A stretch of DNA of 64,000 nucleotides from Desulfolithobacter dissulfuricans (GCF_025998535.1 NZ_AP024233.1:1276217-1340216); one strand, 5' to 3'; positions 27,756 to 36,256 are shown, counted from the stretch's first letter. The notes: generated by a model from the sequence alone, not told the origin. Made by a program: numbers and translations.

Positions 27756-28613
27756 CTATCTGTCTTTGTCCTCGTGCCAGATGGACAGAGCTTCCTGGTA
27801 CAGGCGGGACCGGGAAATGCCGAGATCGGTGGCAATGATCTTGACCGCATCCTTGAGCGAGGCGCCCCGGGTGTCCCGGTACCAGCGGAGCAGATCGGCT
27901 GTGTTTTCCGGCCTGTCCTCGGCGGTGATGGTGTCAGGTCGGATAATGAGCACCAGTTCTCCCCGGACCCGGCCGGGCAGAGAATCAAGGATCTCTTCCA
28001 GGCTGCCCTGCAGACACTCTTCGTGGAGCTTGGTCAGTTCGCGGAACAGGAGGGCCTGACGATTGCCAAGCATGGCCAGAGCGTCGGCGAGACACTCCTT
28101 TATCCGGTGTGGTGATTCATAGAAGATGAGCGTACAGGGCAGGGAGGCCAGCTGCTGGAACAACTTTTTCCGCACCGTTTTTTTTGCCGGTGGAAAACCA
28201 CCGAAGTAAAAAGAGCTTTCCTCAAGTCCTGCCGCGGACAGGGCCGTGGTCAGGGCTGAGGGGCCCGGGACGGGAACCACTGTGATGCCGGAATCCCTGG
28301 CCAGTCGAACCAGGACGCTGCCGGGATCGGAGATCCCCGGGGTGCCGGCGTCCGAAACAATGGCAATATGCTGGCCCTGGCACAGTTTTTCCAGCAGGAC
28401 CCTGGCCTTGTGCTGCTCCTTTTCCCGGTAATAGCTCGTCAAAGAGGTCTGGATGGAAAGATGATTGAGCAGTTTTCTGGTATGCCGGGTATCCTCGCTG
28501 GCGATCAGATCGACCTCGCGAAGCACCTGGATGGCCCGGCTGGATATGTCCTGGAGATTGCCTATGGGGGTGGCAACCACGTACAGGGTTCCCGGTTGGA
28601 TTGATGTTGTCAT
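27756..28613 (-). CDS. rsmI: 16S rRNA (cytidine1402-2'-O)-methyltransferase RsmI
   Basis: 285 residues from the ATG at 28613 (MTTSIQPGTLYVVATPIGNL). The SAM-dependent tetrapyrrole-methylase fold is shown by VATPIGNLQDIS, EDTRHTRKLL, IAIVSDAGTPGISDPG and YESPHRI. It methylates the ribose of C1402 in 16S rRNA. The frame is open back to 28658, but a family-type N-terminus favours 28613. It follows the diguanylate cyclase gene by 23 bases. Confidence 0.94.
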   Translation of the reverse strand: MTTSIQPGTLYVVATPIGNLQDISSRAIQVLREVDLIASEDTRHTRKLLNHLSIQTSLTSYYREKEQHKARVLLEKLCQGQHIAIVSDAGTPGISDPGSVLVRLARDSGITVVPVPGPSALTTALSAAGLEESSFYFGGFPPAKKTVRKKLFQQLASLPCTLIFYESPHRIKECLADALAMLGNRQALLFRELTKLHEECLQGSLEEILDSLPGRVRGELVLIIRPDTITAEDRPENTADLLRWYRDTRGASLKDAVKIIATDLGISRSRLYQEALSIWHEDKDR

Positions 28614-28636
28614 GGAGTGGTGTTCCAGCCGCAGGA

Positions 28637-30112
28637 TCAGTAATCCGGCCCTTCCCACATGGAGGAGTCGAACCGCACAACCCGGTTGCGTCCGGTTTCC
28701 TTGGCCCGGTACAGGGCCACGTCGGCGAATTTCACCGCCTCCCAGAAGGCCGAGGTATCATCGGGAAAGACGCTTATGCCCACACTGATGGTCTTGCGCA
28801 GAACAATGCCGCCGAAGCGGAACTGGTTCTCCTCCACCGTGGCCCGTATTTTCTCTGCTACCTTCACGCCGTCGTCGGGCTGGCAGTCTACCAGCAGGAT
28901 GAGAAATTCCTCGCCACCGTAACGGATGACCAGATCCGAGCTGCGGACACAGTTCTGGAGAATATGGGCAATGCCGGTGAGCACCATGTCGCCGGCTTCG
29001 TGACCATGCTCGTCATTGACCTTTTTGAAATAGTCCATATCGCACATGAGGATGGCCAGGTGGGAATCCCGCCGGCGTATCCTGGCAATGAGCGGATTGA
29101 TGTTGCCTTCAAGGAACCGGCGGTTGTACAGACCGGTCATGGTGTCGCGGATGGCCATCTGGTGCAGGTTTTCGGCCAGCTGCTTGGCGTGAAGCACCGG
29201 CAGGGCTTCGCGCAGATACTGCTGGGCCCGGTGCAGGCTGCGTTTGAGATAGGCCTCCCGTTCCGGGCTGTTGACAAAGGGAAAAAGAAACTGCACCACC
29301 CCGAGAACCTGGCCGCCGACCATCATCGGCACACAGGTATGGGTCATGATATCGGCCAGGGGAAAGACAGGGCAGATGCCGGGATAGCCGCTGGACATCA
29401 CCACCTCGCCGGTGCGCTTGGCCCGGCAGGTGTTGGCCGCGCTCATCTGGCAGGTCTCGTCTTCCAGCTCGGGCGGCCAGCTGTAGACCGGCGTGATGGC
29501 CTCGCCGTTGTCACGGATTTCCCAGATGATGAAAGTGGAAAGCCCCAGTCGATCGCGGAAGACGTAGGCCAGACGCTTGTACACCTCATCGGCGGTCTCG
29601 TCGGCCTCGATGGTCCGCCGGAAGAGAGACACATTGCGGATGTCGGCAATCAGGCCGTTAACGGTCTTGGCGACAGTGCCGATCTCGTCATGGGAGATGA
29701 TCGGGATTTCGGATACCGGGGAGCAATCATTGTTGTCCCCGGTGGATTTGCGCAGGGCCTCCAGCCGGGCCGTCATGTCGTGCAGCAGGCTGACCAGGGC
29801 CTGAACGCAGAGAAAGCTGGTGATGGTCAGGATGATCATGACCCCGGTGACCAGCAGGGCGCCGGTGAGCAGGTAGCTGTCAAAGGCGTTGACGATCTGA
29901 CTGATTTCCGGGGAGTCAAACCGGTGGGAAATCCCTATGAGCTGTTTTTTCAGGTTGTTGACAAAGTAGAAGTTGTACAGACCGACAAGCAGAAATCCGA
30001 GGAGAAAACTGCTGAGGATCAGGATGAACTTACCATAGACCGAAAGGTCGAAAAAAGGCTGCCAGAGGCGCCGCCAGAGCGAAAGCTTACTTTCTTTGCC
30101 AGGGATGGTCAT
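28637..30112 (-). CDS. Diguanylate cyclase with HAMP and GAF-like domains
   Basis: 491 residues: two N-terminal membrane helices (about 27-49 and 80-105), a HAMP-like linker, a GAF-like region (about 180-310; FIIWEIRDNGEAI) and a C-terminal GGDEF domain (about 330-485). The active site is GGEEF in RSSDLVIRYGGEEFLILL. An RXXD inhibitory site (RSSD) sits exactly five residues before GGEEF. The enzyme makes cyclic di-GMP and is probably product-inhibited. Confidence 0.93.
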   Translation of the reverse strand: MTIPGKESKLSLWRRLWQPFFDLSVYGKFILILSSFLLGFLLVGLYNFYFVNNLKKQLIGISHRFDSPEISQIVNAFDSYLLTGALLVTGVMIILTITSFLCVQALVSLLHDMTARLEALRKSTGDNNDCSPVSEIPIISHDEIGTVAKTVNGLIADIRNVSLFRRTIEADETADEVYKRLAYVFRDRLGLSTFIIWEIRDNGEAITPVYSWPPELEDETCQMSAANTCRAKRTGEVVMSSGYPGICPVFPLADIMTHTCVPMMVGGQVLGVVQFLFPFVNSPEREAYLKRSLHRAQQYLREALPVLHAKQLAENLHQMAIRDTMTGLYNRRFLEGNINPLIARIRRRDSHLAILMCDMDYFKKVNDEHGHEAGDMVLTGIAHILQNCVRSSDLVIRYGGEEFLILLVDCQPDDGVKVAEKIRATVEENQFRFGGIVLRKTISVGISVFPDDTSAFWEAVKFADVALYRAKETGRNRVVRFDSSMWEGPDY

Positions 30113-30272
30113 TTAGTCATGAAATAGTGAGAAAGGTTGTCGGTCAGCAGGTTCCAGTCAGATCAATTCCTATTATAGGAGCTGGAACAGATAATACAAG
30201 GGGGGATGCTTTTATTTCAAAAATGACGGATTAACCATTGGGTACAGCGGAAAAGGAAGGGGGCGGGGGGTC

Positions 30273-30686
30273 CTATGTTGTGGGATCTGCCAGGATGGTG
30301 CAGACGATCCGCCGGACGCGGCGCGGGCCGTCGAATTCGCAGAAAAATATATTCTGCCATTTGGAAAGGCCAAGCTCTCCTTCGATGACAGGGATAGTTT
30401 CCGAAGGGCCGACAAGTCCGGCTTTGAGATGGGCATCGCCGTTGCCATCCTGGTGGTCATGCTCCCACACACCCCGGGGGATGAGGTTGCCAAGGAGAGT
30501 CACCACGTCGTTTTGCACCGATTGGTCCCAGTTTTCCTGGATCATGATGGCACCGGTGGCACCCTGGGCGTAGACGGAAACCAGACCGTCATGTATGCCG
30601 GAAGCACGGATCGCCGCTTCGACCCGGGCGGTGATGTCCACCAGGGTTTCACGACGGTCCGTGCTGATCTCGATGATTTGCCGCAT
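30273..30686 (-). CDS. YjbQ/UPF0047 family protein
   Basis: 137 residues covering a whole YjbQ domain: ITARVEAAIRASGIHDGLVSVY, GATGAIMIQEN, and the conserved WEHDHQDGNGDAHLKAGLVG with several His/Asp residues, then GTWQ-like LSKWQNIFFCEFDGPR. Members have been reported to have weak thiamine-phosphate synthase activity; the cellular role is unclear. Start at the ATG at 30686; the longer frame upstream overlaps the neighbouring gene. It follows the rhodanese/MBL gene by 16 bases. Confidence 0.9.
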   Translation of the reverse strand: MRQIIEISTDRRETLVDITARVEAAIRASGIHDGLVSVYAQGATGAIMIQENWDQSVQNDVVTLLGNLIPRGVWEHDHQDGNGDAHLKAGLVGPSETIPVIEGELGLSKWQNIFFCEFDGPRRVRRIVCTILADPTT

Positions 30687-30702
30687 GGGACTGTGGGAAC
30701 TC

Positions 30703-31872
30703 TCAGGCTGCTTTTTCTTTTTCAGCCTGGGCCTTGGCATAGGCGGAAGCTGCGCATTCATTCTTGCCCAGGTCCAGTTCCTCGGCCCGCTCGTCGTCCA
30801 CCTGTTCGAGGTTGGCGTTGACCATCCGGATGGTTTTGTACTCTTCCGGCTGGGGCCGCATGTTCTCCTTGATGAAGGCGATAAAGTCGTCTTCGTTGTC
30901 GATGCTGTAGATGGCATCATTGCGCTTGATCACATCGCCGAGCGGCATGGCAAACTGCAGATCGTCGTTGGCCTCGTCCCAGCTGATGTAATGGCCGGGC
31001 AGAACAATCAGGCCGGGATCGAGCTCTTTAATCATGTTCATGGATTTGAAAAGCATCTTGGCCCAGGGTTCAGCCTGGCCGCCGAGGTCGGGCCGGCCCA
31101 TGGATTCGATGAACACCGTGTCGCCGGAGATCAGGAACCGGTCGTCGATGATAAACGAGGTGGAACCAGGAGTGTGACCGGGAGTGAAAAGAACCCTGAC
31201 CTCAGGGCCGCCACTGGAAAAGGTTTGTACCTCCCCGTCCTGCAGACTGATATAGTTGTTCTTGGAATCCTTGAAATCAGCGTCGTTGGCCAGGAACTCG
31301 GCCCCGGTCTGCTCGGCGATCATACGGCTGCCGGCGATATAGTCGGCCTGCAGATGGGTTTCAAAGGTTTTGATTACCTTGCAGTCATGCTCCCTGGCGA
31401 ACTGGAGGTAGAAATCCACGTTCCTGGACGGGTCGAAAAACATGATCTCCCGGCCGGAGATCAGGCCGTAACTGCACGAGGCCTTGCCAGGGCGGATAAA
31501 CTGGTACAGGACGTACGAGTCGTTTTCCTCCACCAGCTTTGGCACCAGTAAATTACCCCATGTCTTGATGCCACCGGCCAGGTATCCCACATCCTCAAAG
31601 CCATGCTTTTCGAGAATTTCAGCCACATATTTAGCTGAGCCCTCCTTGGCGCAGACGATCCTTACCGGTTTGTTCTTCGGGACCCTGGCCACGCTTTCAT
31701 CCTCGATCTCCATGAAATCATAATAGGAGACATTGATCATGTCGAACGGGTAGGGGGCTTCGACGTGGAACCGGTTGAAATCCTTGTCGTTACGCACATC
31801 AAGGACGGTCATGTCCTTTCTGTCGACAAGCCATTCAAAGAGCTGGTTAGCGGTGTAGCTGAAAACTGTCAT
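30703..31872 (-). CDS. Rhodanese-MBL fusion, persulfide dioxygenase-like
   Basis: 389 residues. Residues 1-120 form a rhodanese domain (VLDVRNDKDFNRFHV) with catalytic Cys in RIVCAKEGSAKYVAEIL. Residues 130-370 form a metallo-beta-lactamase domain like ETHE1 persulfide dioxygenase. The usual THXHADH motif reads THLQADY: the second His is Gln and the last His is Tyr. The first His, the His of TPGHTPGS and the Asp of ISGDTVF, which bind the single iron in ETHE1, are kept. A sulfide/persulfide role is inferred. Start at the ATG at 31872 with GGAGG 8 bases upstream. Confidence 0.9.
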   Translation of the reverse strand: MTVFSYTANQLFEWLVDRKDMTVLDVRNDKDFNRFHVEAPYPFDMINVSYYDFMEIEDESVARVPKNKPVRIVCAKEGSAKYVAEILEKHGFEDVGYLAGGIKTWGNLLVPKLVEENDSYVLYQFIRPGKASCSYGLISGREIMFFDPSRNVDFYLQFAREHDCKVIKTFETHLQADYIAGSRMIAEQTGAEFLANDADFKDSKNNYISLQDGEVQTFSSGGPEVRVLFTPGHTPGSTSFIIDDRFLISGDTVFIESMGRPDLGGQAEPWAKMLFKSMNMIKELDPGLIVLPGHYISWDEANDDLQFAMPLGDVIKRNDAIYSIDNEDDFIAFIKENMRPQPEEYKTIRMVNANLEQVDDERAEELDLGKNECAASAYAKAQAEKEKAA

Positions 31873-31960
31873 GGGTGTATCCTCCGAAATTTGCCGGCAA
31901 CCGGCTGTATGTGTGAGACGGTTTATTGATAACAATAGTTCTTTGTAACAGCTGATAACA

Positions 31961-31981
31961 GGATATGGAAAATCCATATCC
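31961..31981. promoter_or_regulatory. Perfect palindrome upstream of rhodanese/MBL gene
   Basis: GGATATGGA-AAA-TCCATATCC is a perfect 9-bp inverted repeat around three bases, 89 bases upstream of the start codon. Such a compact AT-centred dyad is typical of a dimeric repressor site. The binding protein is unknown and no regulator gene is adjacent. Confidence 0.5.
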
Positions 31982-32145
31982 GTGTCCAGGAAAAAGGTGG
32001 AAATCAAAACAACGGAGAGAAAAAGGGAACGGCTCTATTCTGCGGGTAAAAGAGAGAGGCAGAAGGCAGGGCCGGATCCTGTACCTGTTGTGGTACCAGC
32101 TCAGGTCCCGGGAGTTCAGTATAAAATAATGGAAGGGTGCGGGAA

Positions 32146-32177
32146 GAAAAAAGAAAAAACCCGCTGACCACTGCGGG
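32146..32177 (-). terminator. Terminator at the left island border
   Basis: CCCGC (32160-32164) pairs with GCGGG (32173-32177). On the minus strand it is followed by T-rich sequence (complement of 32146-32159). It lies just outside the left att-like site, where the natural terminator of tRNA-Leu(UAA) would have been before island insertion. Confidence 0.6.
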
Positions 32178-32222
32178 GTTGCGGGCTTCGTGAACATCCC
32201 TTAAAAGAGATGAATTGCTTGT

Positions 32223-32243
32223 TGGTGCCGGAGCGGGAGCCGA
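32223..32243. other. Left attachment-site candidate (tRNA-Leu 3' end copy)
   Basis: TGGTGCCGGAGCG here corresponds to TGGTGCCCGGAGCG at 49661-49674, the complement of the tRNA acceptor end with CCA. One base is missing and the following seven bases match partly. The copy is degenerate, so the exact crossover point is uncertain. Confidence 0.5.
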
Positions 32244-32311
32244 TAAATTTTTTATATCATCCTGAGTTGTTGTTGTTTGTGTCGTATTGGAAAAAATGTT
32301 TTTTTCTGAAA

Positions 32312-32336
32312 TACCCGCTTTTGTACCCGCTTTGTG
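32312..32336. repeat. Integrase arm-site-like repeats, left end
   Basis: Two abutting copies, TACCCGCTTTTG (32312-32323) and TACCCGCTTTGTG (32324-32336). The same pair occurs at 49528-49552 at the other end of the island. Position and spacing suit arm-type binding sites of a tyrosine recombinase. Confidence 0.55.
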
Positions 32337-32376
32337 CAGAGGTAACAGGTGTGCCCGGGGAAGTTGTATCCTGAAT

Positions 32377-32670
32377 CTACAGTTCCGGGATTGCTTCATT
32401 GAAGATCTCCTCGTACACGTCCGGGTTGTGGTGCAGTACGGTTTCCCTGGCTTCTTCCTCGGAAACGATTTCAGCATGGTCGCGTTCACCTTGCCACTGG
32501 GTGCCGTGGCAGAGGTAATACCGACCATCTTTTGTCCGGCCAATACCGAGGTGGCGTCCTGGTGAACCGCATGTCCAGTTGCTGCCGTCCCAGTGGTCCA
32601 GGTTATCGGTGTACTTGACCATGCCGATCGCCTTGCCGTTTTCGTAGCATGTTACCTTGTAGTCGCTCAT
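32377..32670 (-). CDS. Hypothetical island protein (97 aa)
   Basis: 97 residues beginning MSDYKVTCYENGKAIGMVKY, with LGIGRTKDGRYYLCHGTQWQG in the middle and an acidic helical tail (SEEEARETVLHHNPDVYEEIF). A good AGGAGG ribosome site precedes the ATG. No family recognised. The tail EEEARETVLHHNPDVYEE resembles short tails of other small phage-type proteins. Nearest gene to the left island end. Confidence 0.7.
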   Translation of the reverse strand: MSDYKVTCYENGKAIGMVKYTDNLDHWDGSNWTCGSPGRHLGIGRTKDGRYYLCHGTQWQGERDHAEIVSEEEARETVLHHNPDVYEEIFNEAIPEL

Positions 32671-32739
32671 TGCCTACCTCCTTTTCTGTAAGGGGTTGAT
32701 AAAAAGGTATCCATCTCTGTGGCCGGATACCTGACAGCC

Positions 32740-33039
32740 TTAATCGTCCTTTTCGGCCTGTAGGTCCTCGTCATCTTCCCACAGGAATTCAAGGTATCGA
32801 TCGGATAAACTTTTATCCGCTATGAACAGAATCGCCTCTTCCTGCAGGACACTGGAAACATAAACCATGCCCGGGTCGTTTTCCTTATCAATGGCCTGCT
32901 GCAGCCAGGATCGCACCGCCTGGGCAGCCTCCTTTGTTTTTGGCTTCCGGTTCAGCTTGATGGCAAGCAGGGTTGACAGTATTTTGGGCAGGCTTACCGT
33001 GGTTCGCCTGGCACCGATCTTCACGTGATAGACTGGCAT
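32740..33039 (-). CDS. Hypothetical island protein (99 aa)
   Basis: 99 residues: a basic front (KIGARRTTVSLPKILSTLLAIKLNRKPKTKEAAQAVRSWLQQAI) that could be a ribbon-helix-helix-like DNA-binding unit, and a very acidic end (FLWEDDEDLQAEKDD). GAGAGGA precedes the ATG. Function unknown. It lies directly beside the AGGAAAC repeat array at 33181-33384, which makes a role in binding that array possible (inference). Confidence 0.65.
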   Translation of the reverse strand: MPVYHVKIGARRTTVSLPKILSTLLAIKLNRKPKTKEAAQAVRSWLQQAIDKENDPGMVYVSSVLQEEAILFIADKSLSDRYLEFLWEDDEDLQAEKDD

Positions 33040-33180
33040 CTTTTTTTCCTCTCATGACGATCAGGCAGAGGCAGGCCGGATACTCTTCCGGTCATGCTGT
33101 GGTGTCCGGCCTGCGCTTCTACGATGTAGCACTGCACTGCTTTCTGGTTTTTGCATTTTTTGTGGTCCGGGAGACGTTAA

Positions 33181-33384
33181 GTTTCCTACCACTCTGTGGC
33201 TGGAAACTTTTGGCAACTTTTTGCCTGAAAAGTTTCCTGGTCAGTTTCCTGAAAGTTTCCTGTCGGGTTTCCTGTGGTTTTTCTTTTAAATCAGCATGTT
33301 ATATTGGTAAGTTTCCTTATGGTTTCCTGCCGGGTTGACCAAAAGTTTCCTGGTTTCCTGTACTATAGGGAGGAAACAGGAAAC
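33181..33384. repeat. Iteron-like GTTTCCT/AGGAAAC array
   Basis: Nine GTTTCCT copies start at 33181, 33232, 33244, 33255, 33267, 33311, 33322, 33345 and 33353, and two AGGAAAC copies at 33371 and 33378. Many are spaced 11-12 bases, one DNA turn. An A/T-rich stretch (about 33278-33306) separates two groups, and 33341-33388 forms a large palindrome. The same layout recurs in inverse orientation in modules at 36.5 and 37.5 kb. One GGCAAC copy is also here. The array lies just downstream of the primase-polymerase gene and may be an origin or operator. Confidence 0.75.
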
Positions 33385-33451
33385 TTTTGTCCATTTTTGC
33401 ATGTTTTTTGGCTTCGGTTTCCAAGCCATGCTTCTGTCACGTTGTGGCATT

Positions 33452-35248
33452 TCAGGGTTGTTGATTTTTTATTTTTTTGATCAGCTTGGATGTGTATCCT
33501 TTGCTCAGGTTCAGCTCCTCGGCTATTTCCTTTTGCCGGTACCCCTGTTCCAGGAGCATGGCCACCTTGTCCAGGTTGCTTTCTTCCAGCGTCCTGGTCT
33601 GCCAGTGAAAAGCGCCGTCCGTGCTGGTCAGCCTGGCCTCGAATGGTTTGGCGTCCTCTCCGTGAATGCCCCGGTTCTTGCGGAAGTGGACCTCAAAGAC
33701 AGCGCCCTGGTCGGGTGTGTAGTGGTTTGGCCTGACAAGCTGAATAACGGTATCCAGCACGTCTTCTTTCCGGCTGCTGCCTCTCTGCTGGCCTCCTTTA
33801 CCGTCATGGTGCACCAGGAGCACTGATTTGCCCTGTCCACGCATGCGCAGCGCCCATTCCTGTACCGGAAGCCATGAGTCGCTTTTGTTCTCCAGGGTGG
33901 ATCGGCAGACAGTGGAAATATTGTCCACGATAATGAGCTTGATATTTTCCGTCAGTACCGCGTCAACCTGGGCCTGCCCCTGTCGGGTGCCAAGATCCGG
34001 CATGCCCCCCTGCTGCAGATCCGGGGTGATGATCTGGAGGTTGTGCGCCCTGGTGATATCCATGGTGGCCAGGGTGTGCCGGAGACGTTCCTGGATGGTG
34101 ACTGCCGGCATTTCTCCGTCAATAAACAGAACCCCCTGTGGTTCTTTGGCTTCCCAGCCAAGAAAGGAGGAACCGGTGGCAACGGCACAGGCTATGCCCA
34201 GGCTGACATGGGTCTTGCCGACGCCACGGTAAGCATGCAGCAGGCAAAGTCCCTGTTCCGGCAGCCAGGGATCGAGCAGGTTTTGCCTCGGTGGTAACTT
34301 CATGGCAAGCAGGTTATGGGCAGAAATGATATTTGCAGATGGTTCCCAGGCCGGCTCCCGGGCCATTTGCTTCCGGTCGTCCCCGGCAGGAGCCAGCGGT
34401 TCCCCGGTCTGGGCTGTGGCCCTGTCCATGGTCCTCTGACCATAGGTGCGGTTGCCGTGCCTGGTGTCCCATTTGGGCCGGTACAGGCCGGAGGCCCGGA
34501 AAATCCTGTCCATGGCCTGCTGGTCGTTCTTTGTCCAGAAAGCCAGAATAGAGCACAGGGCAAGGTCTGCCTCGCTCTGGCTGGCATATCCGGTCAGGTC
34601 CCCGTCAAAGAGCCTGGTGAACCGTTCGCCCTGTCTGCTATTGCGGATGCGCTGCAGCGCGGCCCTGTCTTCCTCCTGCAAACCTGCGGTGGTGGCCACA
34701 TGGGTTTCCACAGGGGGTGCGTCATAGCGGGCAATCAGCCGGTCAAGCTGTTCCTGGCGCTCTGCGATCTCTTTCCGGTTGCCGTACACCTGGCCGGTAA
34801 TGGTCAGGTACCATGCGCGATTGTAGATTTCAACGCCGCGCCGTTTGATGTTGGCCGGCACCTGCCCCCTGGTGATGATCCGCAGGCCGGTGCCGCTGGG
34901 GCTCAGTTCGGTGTAGCTGTCGATGAGGGCGAGTATTTCCCGGGCTTCTTTGCCTGTTTCCTGTTCGTTTATGCAGTGATCAAGATCGATGAAGGTGAAC
35001 GGATCTTCGCCGGTGACACAGAATCCTATGCCGTCATAGCCGCCTTCCTCGTAGGCGGCCATGACCTCGGAAAATTCGCTCCAGTGTGCCGGGTTGGTCT
35101 TGTCTGCCCGTTTACCATTCGGCTGGTAGGGTGGCTTCGCCCAGCGGGATCCCTGGCGCTCGTAGCGCCAGAGAACCCATTGCGGAAAGGCCTTGACCAT
35201 CTCCGGCACCCCGGCCTGCAGTACTGGCAGCGCCATGGGTCTGGTCAT
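33452..35248 (-). CDS. Primase-polymerase / RepA-like helicase fusion
   Basis: 598 residues. The N-terminal half looks like an archaeo-eukaryotic-type prim-pol as in plasmid and phage replication proteins: DLD metal site at 88-90 (FTFIDLDHCINE), SPSGTGLRI (116-124) and YLTITG (147-152). The C-terminal half is a hexameric RecA/RepA-type ATPase: Walker A GVGKT (342-346), FIDGEM, Walker B LIIVDNIS, and LLVHHDGKG. The end has an HTH-like segment (YRQKEIAEELNLSKGYTSKLIKK). It should prime and unwind DNA at the island origin. AGGAGG precedes the ATG; the gene starts 2 bases after the upstream stop. Confidence 0.85.
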   Translation of the reverse strand: MTRPMALPVLQAGVPEMVKAFPQWVLWRYERQGSRWAKPPYQPNGKRADKTNPAHWSEFSEVMAAYEEGGYDGIGFCVTGEDPFTFIDLDHCINEQETGKEAREILALIDSYTELSPSGTGLRIITRGQVPANIKRRGVEIYNRAWYLTITGQVYGNRKEIAERQEQLDRLIARYDAPPVETHVATTAGLQEEDRAALQRIRNSRQGERFTRLFDGDLTGYASQSEADLALCSILAFWTKNDQQAMDRIFRASGLYRPKWDTRHGNRTYGQRTMDRATAQTGEPLAPAGDDRKQMAREPAWEPSANIISAHNLLAMKLPPRQNLLDPWLPEQGLCLLHAYRGVGKTHVSLGIACAVATGSSFLGWEAKEPQGVLFIDGEMPAVTIQERLRHTLATMDITRAHNLQIITPDLQQGGMPDLGTRQGQAQVDAVLTENIKLIIVDNISTVCRSTLENKSDSWLPVQEWALRMRGQGKSVLLVHHDGKGGQQRGSSRKEDVLDTVIQLVRPNHYTPDQGAVFEVHFRKNRGIHGEDAKPFEARLTSTDGAFHWQTRTLEESNLDKVAMLLEQGYRQKEIAEELNLSKGYTSKLIKKIKNQQP

Positions 35249-35250
35249 GG

Positions 35251-35577
35251 TCAGCCCTCCTGGCTGGTGTGAAAGTATTGCTCTATCCGTAAAGAAATCA
35301 GGCGGCAGGCCTGGAGAACCTCGCTCATGCCAAGGAAGTATGATCCATCGGGGAGCTGGCTCTCGTAACTCCCCATTGCCTGTGTACTGGTTTCCATAAA
35401 GGCCAGCACGTTGCTGAGTGTCGAGGATACAGTTTGCAGTTCATCGATGTTTGTGATTGGCCTGTCTGCGGAAATGGCGCTGACCAGGTCGGTTATTGCA
35501 TCACTGCTTTTTTCCATATTCCCAGCGCTCTGGTACAGCAGGGCGTCATTGCTCTTTCTCTTTTCTTCCATGAACAT
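35251..35577 (-). CDS. Hypothetical island protein (108 aa), third of a coupled trio
   Basis: 108 mostly helical residues (SSDAITDLVSAISADRPITNIDELQTVSSTLSNVLAFMETSTQAM). No family recognised. The ATG overlaps the preceding stop as TAATG, and the upstream gene end carries the ribosome site GAGGAGGTGGCG, so translation is coupled. Followed after 2 bases by the primase-polymerase gene. Confidence 0.7.
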   Translation of the reverse strand: MFMEEKRKSNDALLYQSAGNMEKSSDAITDLVSAISADRPITNIDELQTVSSTLSNVLAFMETSTQAMGSYESQLPDGSYFLGMSEVLQACRLISLRIEQYFHTSQEG

Positions 35578-35942
35578 TACGCCACCTCCTCTTCTTGTGC
35601 GCTGTCTCGCTTGGCCTCGATGGCCAGCAGGGTTCCCCTCGGAATGCCAGGGGTTGCGCCGGTTGCCACGATCAGCTCAAAATCGGCCACCTCCTTTTTC
35701 AGCATGGAGAAGAACTCAGCAATCCTTTCCCGGGCATGTTCAACAGTAACTTCACCAATCATGCCTGCTGTTCCGATCGGGCCGGTGTAGGTCTGGTCGT
35801 AGTCTGCCATCATCGTGAAAACAGCCTGGAGCGGAGCCAGGATTTCATCACAGACGTGCCATTCCATCTCCACCACCTTCACCTCGTCTTCGTGGATCGT
35901 CTTTCCGTCGATTGTCCATGTTCTCTTGGTCTCGGCCTGCAT
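35577..35942 (-). CDS. Hypothetical island protein (121 aa), second of a coupled trio
   Basis: 121 residues from the ATG at 35942: MQAETKRTWTIDGKTIHEDE, then ADYDQTYTGPIGTAGMIGEVTVEHARERIAEFFSMLKKEV and an end in EEEVA. Family not recognised. The ATG overlaps the stop of the gene before (TAATG). The junction GAGGAGGTGGCGTAATG is repeated at both ends of this gene, suggesting the trio arose with a duplicated coupling signal. Confidence 0.7.
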   Translation of the reverse strand: MQAETKRTWTIDGKTIHEDEVKVVEMEWHVCDEILAPLQAVFTMMADYDQTYTGPIGTAGMIGEVTVEHARERIAEFFSMLKKEVADFELIVATGATPGIPRGTLLAIEAKRDSAQEEEVA

Positions 35943-36256
35943 TACGCCACCTCCTCTTTCGTGCTGGTTTCCTGGTTCTGCTGCATGTTGTGTCTGCAGT
36001 CCTGCATTAGCTGGTTGCATGCAGCCCGCATGGTAACAGAGACCGCCTTGATGGCGTTGACGGTCTCCACAGGGAACTCTCTTACATGGTCAGGTGACGT
36101 GGTAAGGATGGCCAGGACGCCCAATGCCCTGTCGATGACACCTTCAACCGTCTCGATACGACAGGCCGTGTCTGCAGGCATGAGCTGGATTTCAGGGGTG
36201 TTGCGGTCTGGAAGAAAGGGAGCGGAGCGGTTGGTGGGGTTGGTGAATTCAGGCAT
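35942..36256 (-). CDS. Hypothetical island protein (104 aa), first of a coupled trio
   Basis: 104 residues (MPEFTNPTNRSAPFLPDRNT), with a helical second half that resembles the 108-residue neighbour in composition (ETVEGVIDRALGVLAILTTS) and ends in KEEVA. GAGGTGCAAAG precedes the ATG. It heads a run of four coupled minus-strand genes ending with the primase-polymerase. Function unknown. Confidence 0.65.
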   Translation of the reverse strand: MPEFTNPTNRSAPFLPDRNTPEIQLMPADTACRIETVEGVIDRALGVLAILTTSPDHVREFPVETVNAIKAVSVTMRAACNQLMQDCRHNMQQNQETSTKEEVA

